DNA of 64,000 nt, taken from NCBI GenBank assembly GCA_041498815.1, contig JBGQJC010000006.1, positions 12,470-76,469 on the forward strand, given 5' to 3'. The DNA comes from DATDPM01 sp041498815. Lineage in GTDB: Bacteria > Pseudomonadota > Alphaproteobacteria > DATDPM01. The notes beneath the pieces are model-generated. The model did no database searches. It saw nothing but the letters and a program-made list of their open reading frames with translations, and had not been told where the DNA came from. Below, piece by piece: positions 61,970 through 64,000 of this stretch (within the stretch, counting starts at the first letter, position 1; each line of letters opens with the position of its first letter). Made by a program: the position numbers and the translations under genes.

Positions 61970-63025
61970 TCAGCCGATCAGGCGCGTGAGAATCTTCGAA
62001 GTGTAATCCACCATCGGGATGACGCGGGCGTAGTTGATCCGGGTCGGGCCGATCACGCCGATCGCGCCCACGATCTTCTCGCGGCTGTTGTTGAACGGGG
62101 CGACGATCATGGCGCATCCCGTGAGCCCGAACAGTGAGTTTTCCGAGCCGATGAAAATCTGCACGCCTTGCGCCCGTTCGGTGAGGTCGAGGAGCTTCAG
62201 GAGCGTGTCCTTGGTTTCCAAAAGATCGAACAGGGCGCGGATCCGCTCAAGGTCGCCCACCGCCGTCACGTCTTCCAAGAGGCGGGCCTGGCCGCGCACG
62301 ATGAGCGATGTGCCGGCGGCACCCCCCGACCAGGTGGCAAGCCCGGCCTCGACCACGCGCGCCGTGATCTCGTCGAGCTGGGCGCGATGGTCGTCGATCT
62401 CGCGGCGGATTTCGTCCTGGGCTTCTTCCAGCGTGCGCCCGACAAGCTTCGCCGAAAGATAATTCGCGGCCACGGTCAGGCTGGACGGCGTGATACCCAG
62501 CGGCACCTCGATGATCCGGTTTTCGACCAGGCCCGATTCCGTCACCAGCACGGCGAGCGCGCGGCCGGGCGCGAGCGGCACGAATTCGATGTGCTTGAGG
62601 GCCCGCTCGCTGGTCGGCGCGACGACGATTCCGGCACAGCGGCAGAGCCCCGAAAGCGCCTCGATCGCCTGGGCGACCGCGTCCTCGACGCTCTTGCCTT
62701 CGGCCGCGCACCGGCTGTCGATGCTGGCGCGCTCGGCCTGCGACAGCGAGCCGACCTCCAGGAGTCCGTCCACGAACAGACGAAGCCCGGCCTCGGTCGG
62801 CAGCCGCCCGGCGGAGGTATGGGGCGAAAAGAGGAGCCCCGCATCCTGCAAATCCGCCATGACGTTGCGGATGGTGGCGGGCGAGAGCGGGCTTCCCAGG
62901 CGGCGCGAGAGCGTGCGCGAGCCGACCGGCTCGCCGGTCTCGACATAGGCCTCGACGATGAGGCGGAAGATCTCGCGCGAGCGTTCGTTGAGCTCGGAGA
63001 TCAACCCGGTATCCGCAGGCCGCAT
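61970..63025 (-). CDS. hrcA: Heat-inducible transcription repressor HrcA
   Basis: 351 residues: N-terminal winged helix (RSREIFRLIVEAYVETGEPVGSRTLSRRL, SPATIRNVMADLQDAGLLFSPHTSAGRLPTEAGLRLFVDGLL), dimerisation domain and a GAF-like C-terminus (IFIGSENSLFGLTGCAMIVAPF, GAIGVIGPTRINYARVIPMVDY). HrcA represses groESL through CIRCE repeats; none is visible in this window, so its targets are elsewhere. Confidence 0.96.
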   Translation of the reverse strand: MRPADTGLISELNERSREIFRLIVEAYVETGEPVGSRTLSRRLGSPLSPATIRNVMADLQDAGLLFSPHTSAGRLPTEAGLRLFVDGLLEVGSLSQAERASIDSRCAAEGKSVEDAVAQAIEALSGLCRCAGIVVAPTSERALKHIEFVPLAPGRALAVLVTESGLVENRIIEVPLGITPSSLTVAANYLSAKLVGRTLEEAQDEIRREIDDHRAQLDEITARVVEAGLATWSGGAAGTSLIVRGQARLLEDVTAVGDLERIRALFDLLETKDTLLKLLDLTERAQGVQIFIGSENSLFGLTGCAMIVAPFNNSREKIVGAIGVIGPTRINYARVIPMVDYTSKILTRLIG

Positions 63026-63120
63026 GTTCCATTCCGCCGAATTGTTGCCCGCGCGCCATGTATCGGGCGCGCCCTACGCGCGCGCCGATTGGGACGAAAA
63101 TCCTTGCGCGGTGGAGTTGC

Positions 63121-63149
63121 TATGTAATTCGTAGCACGGGCGGCGTCAA
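63121..63149 (-). promoter_or_regulatory. Sigma-70 promoter of hrcA-grpE
   Basis: On the minus strand TTGACG (63149-63144) and TACATA (63126-63121) are 17 nt apart. The leader to the hrcA ATG would be about 90 nt and includes GC-rich repeats (GGGCGCGCC, GGCGCGCGCG). Confidence 0.55.
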
Positions 63150-63253
63150 CGCCGGAAGCCGGTGGACGAGGCGCTCGGCCCCGGGTTAGCTTCGGAAACG
63201 ATAACGAAAACCGGCCGCGGGGCAAAATGCGGCAACCAAGAAGGGGGGGCTAG

Positions 63254-64000
63254 ATGCGGCCGTCCGGCCGAGCCGCAGACCAACTGCGCAGCATTGGTCT
63301 CGAGAAAGGGGTCGCCAAGCACGCCGAGGGATCATGCCTCGTGCGCTTCGGCGACACCCAGGTTCTCTGCACCGCGAGCGTCGATTCGCGCCTGCCGCCG
63401 TGGCTGCGGGATTCGGGCAAGGGCTGGGTAACGGCGGAATACGGCATGTTGCCGCGCGCGACCTCCGAGCGCACCGAGCGCGAGGCCGCCCGCGGCCGCC
63501 AAACCGGGCGCACCCAGGAAATTCAACGTCTCATCGGCCGGTCGCTTCGCGCCGTCACCAACCTTGCGGCGATGCCGGAAATCCAGATCCGAATCGATTG
63601 CGACGTGATTCAGGCGGATGGCGGCACGCGCACGGCCGCCATCACCGGCGCTTATGTGGCGCTTCATCAGGCGTGCCTGCACCTGATGGCGATCGGCGCC
63701 GTCACCGCGATGCCGCTGCGCGATCAGGTCGCCGCCGTCTCCTGCGGGCTTTACAAGGGCGCGCCGGTGCTCGACCTCGACTACGCCGAAGACAGCGAGG
63801 CGGACCTCGACGCCAATTTCGTTCTGACCGGTTCGGGCGAGATCGTCGAGATTCAAATCACGGCGGAGACGGCGCCGTTTCCCGAATCGCGGCTGATCGA
63901 GGTTTTATCCCTCGCGCGCAAAGGGATCGCGGAACTGATCGCCTTTCAGCGCGAGGCGCTGGGCCCGGCCTCCGCCGCGAATCGCAACCAGGCGCCGTGA
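63254..64000 (+). CDS. rph: Ribonuclease PH
   Basis: 248 residues, complete to its TGA at the last base of the window. RNase PH trims tRNA 3' ends with phosphate. Motifs: EGSCLVRFGDTQVLCTASVD, GWVTAEYGMLPRATSERTERE, RTQEIQRLIGRSLRAV, IDCDVIQADGGTRTAAITGAYVAL and LDLDYAEDSEADLDANFV. It is divergent from hrcA across 228 nt. Confidence 0.96.
   Translation: MRPSGRAADQLRSIGLEKGVAKHAEGSCLVRFGDTQVLCTASVDSRLPPWLRDSGKGWVTAEYGMLPRATSERTEREAARGRQTGRTQEIQRLIGRSLRAVTNLAAMPEIQIRIDCDVIQADGGTRTAAITGAYVALHQACLHLMAIGAVTAMPLRDQVAAVSCGLYKGAPVLDLDYAEDSEADLDANFVLTGSGEIVEIQITAETAPFPESRLIEVLSLARKGIAELIAFQREALGPASAANRNQAP

Noticed and set aside
63026..63253. CIRCE element for HrcA upstream of hrcA
   Set aside because: No TTAGCACTC-N9-GAGTGCTAA-like repeat in the hrcA/rph spacer or before dnaK.

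Overview
The window is 64 kb of GC-rich (roughly 65% by eye), densely coded chromosome from an alphaproteobacterium, most likely a Rhodospirillales-like organism. The assignment rests on gene order and family content: a nusA operon running rimP-nusA-ylxR-infB-rbfA-truB-rpsO-pnp, a miaB-phoH-ybeY-corC-lnt-XRE-metK-trmB string, a MucR/Ros regulator, a Fur/Mur-type regulator without CxxC pairs, olsB-olsA ornithine-lipid genes, the alphaproteobacterial Alph_Pro_TM (TIGR02186) family, long PstC/PstA proteins, and an rph/hrcA-grpE/dnaK-dnaJ block. I see no rRNA, tRNA, CRISPR, prophage, transposase or plasmid gene; nearly all of it is core chromosome.

Layout. (1) 1-293: start of a nitronate monooxygenase-like gene, cut by the window edge. 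(2) 467-9825, minus: the translation/RNA operon, with a terminator-like hairpin between a putative promoter and rimP (possible attenuation leader) and paired hairpins ahead of pnp. (3) 9964-22428, minus: trmB, metK, an XRE regulator with a 20-bp palindrome at its promoter, then lnt-corC-ybeY-phoH-miaB joined by 4-nt ATGA overlaps, the ornithine-lipid pair olsA/olsB, fur, mucR (AT-rich promoter with a palindromic -10), rimI and tsaB. (4) 22.5-26 kb: a D,D-dipeptidase, a RutE-type nitroreductase, an exported polysaccharide deacetylase and a Bax-like glucosaminidase; three of the four concern the cell wall or surface polysaccharide. (5) 26.2-36.6 kb: nfuA, usp, Alph_Pro_TM protein, TauE/SafE exporter, trpS, glnD, an isochorismatase-fold hydrolase and mutS. 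murJ, often found between glnD and trpS, is missing here.

(6) 36.7-46.5 kb, plus: a complete phosphate-starvation locus, phoR - OprP/OprO-type porin - pstS-pstC-pstA-pstB-phoU-phoB. Pho-box-like sites precede both the porin and pstS, so the outer-membrane pore, periplasmic binding protein, ABC transporter, PhoU signal transducer and both two-component proteins form one regulon. (7) 46.5-52.7 kb, minus: an acyl-CoA-synthetase/GNAT fusion of the Pat type, alanine dehydrogenase, an AmpG-like transporter and an adenosine/sugar kinase. (8) 52.9-56.9 kb: CysZ/EI24 membrane protein, bactofilin, a small lipoprotein, nth, a DUF2244 protein and dapB. (9) 57-64 kb: dnaJ-dnaK with a textbook heat-shock promoter, a DUF1848 putative radical-SAM protein, grpE, hrcA and a complete rph ending at the last base.

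No obviously new multi-gene system is present. The points most worth a second look are the regulatory DNA (rimP leader, XRE operator, pnp leader, mucR promoter), the SafE/Alph_Pro_TM/Usp/NfuA string, the DUF1848 gene inside the chaperone block, and the possible loss of murJ between glnD and trpS.
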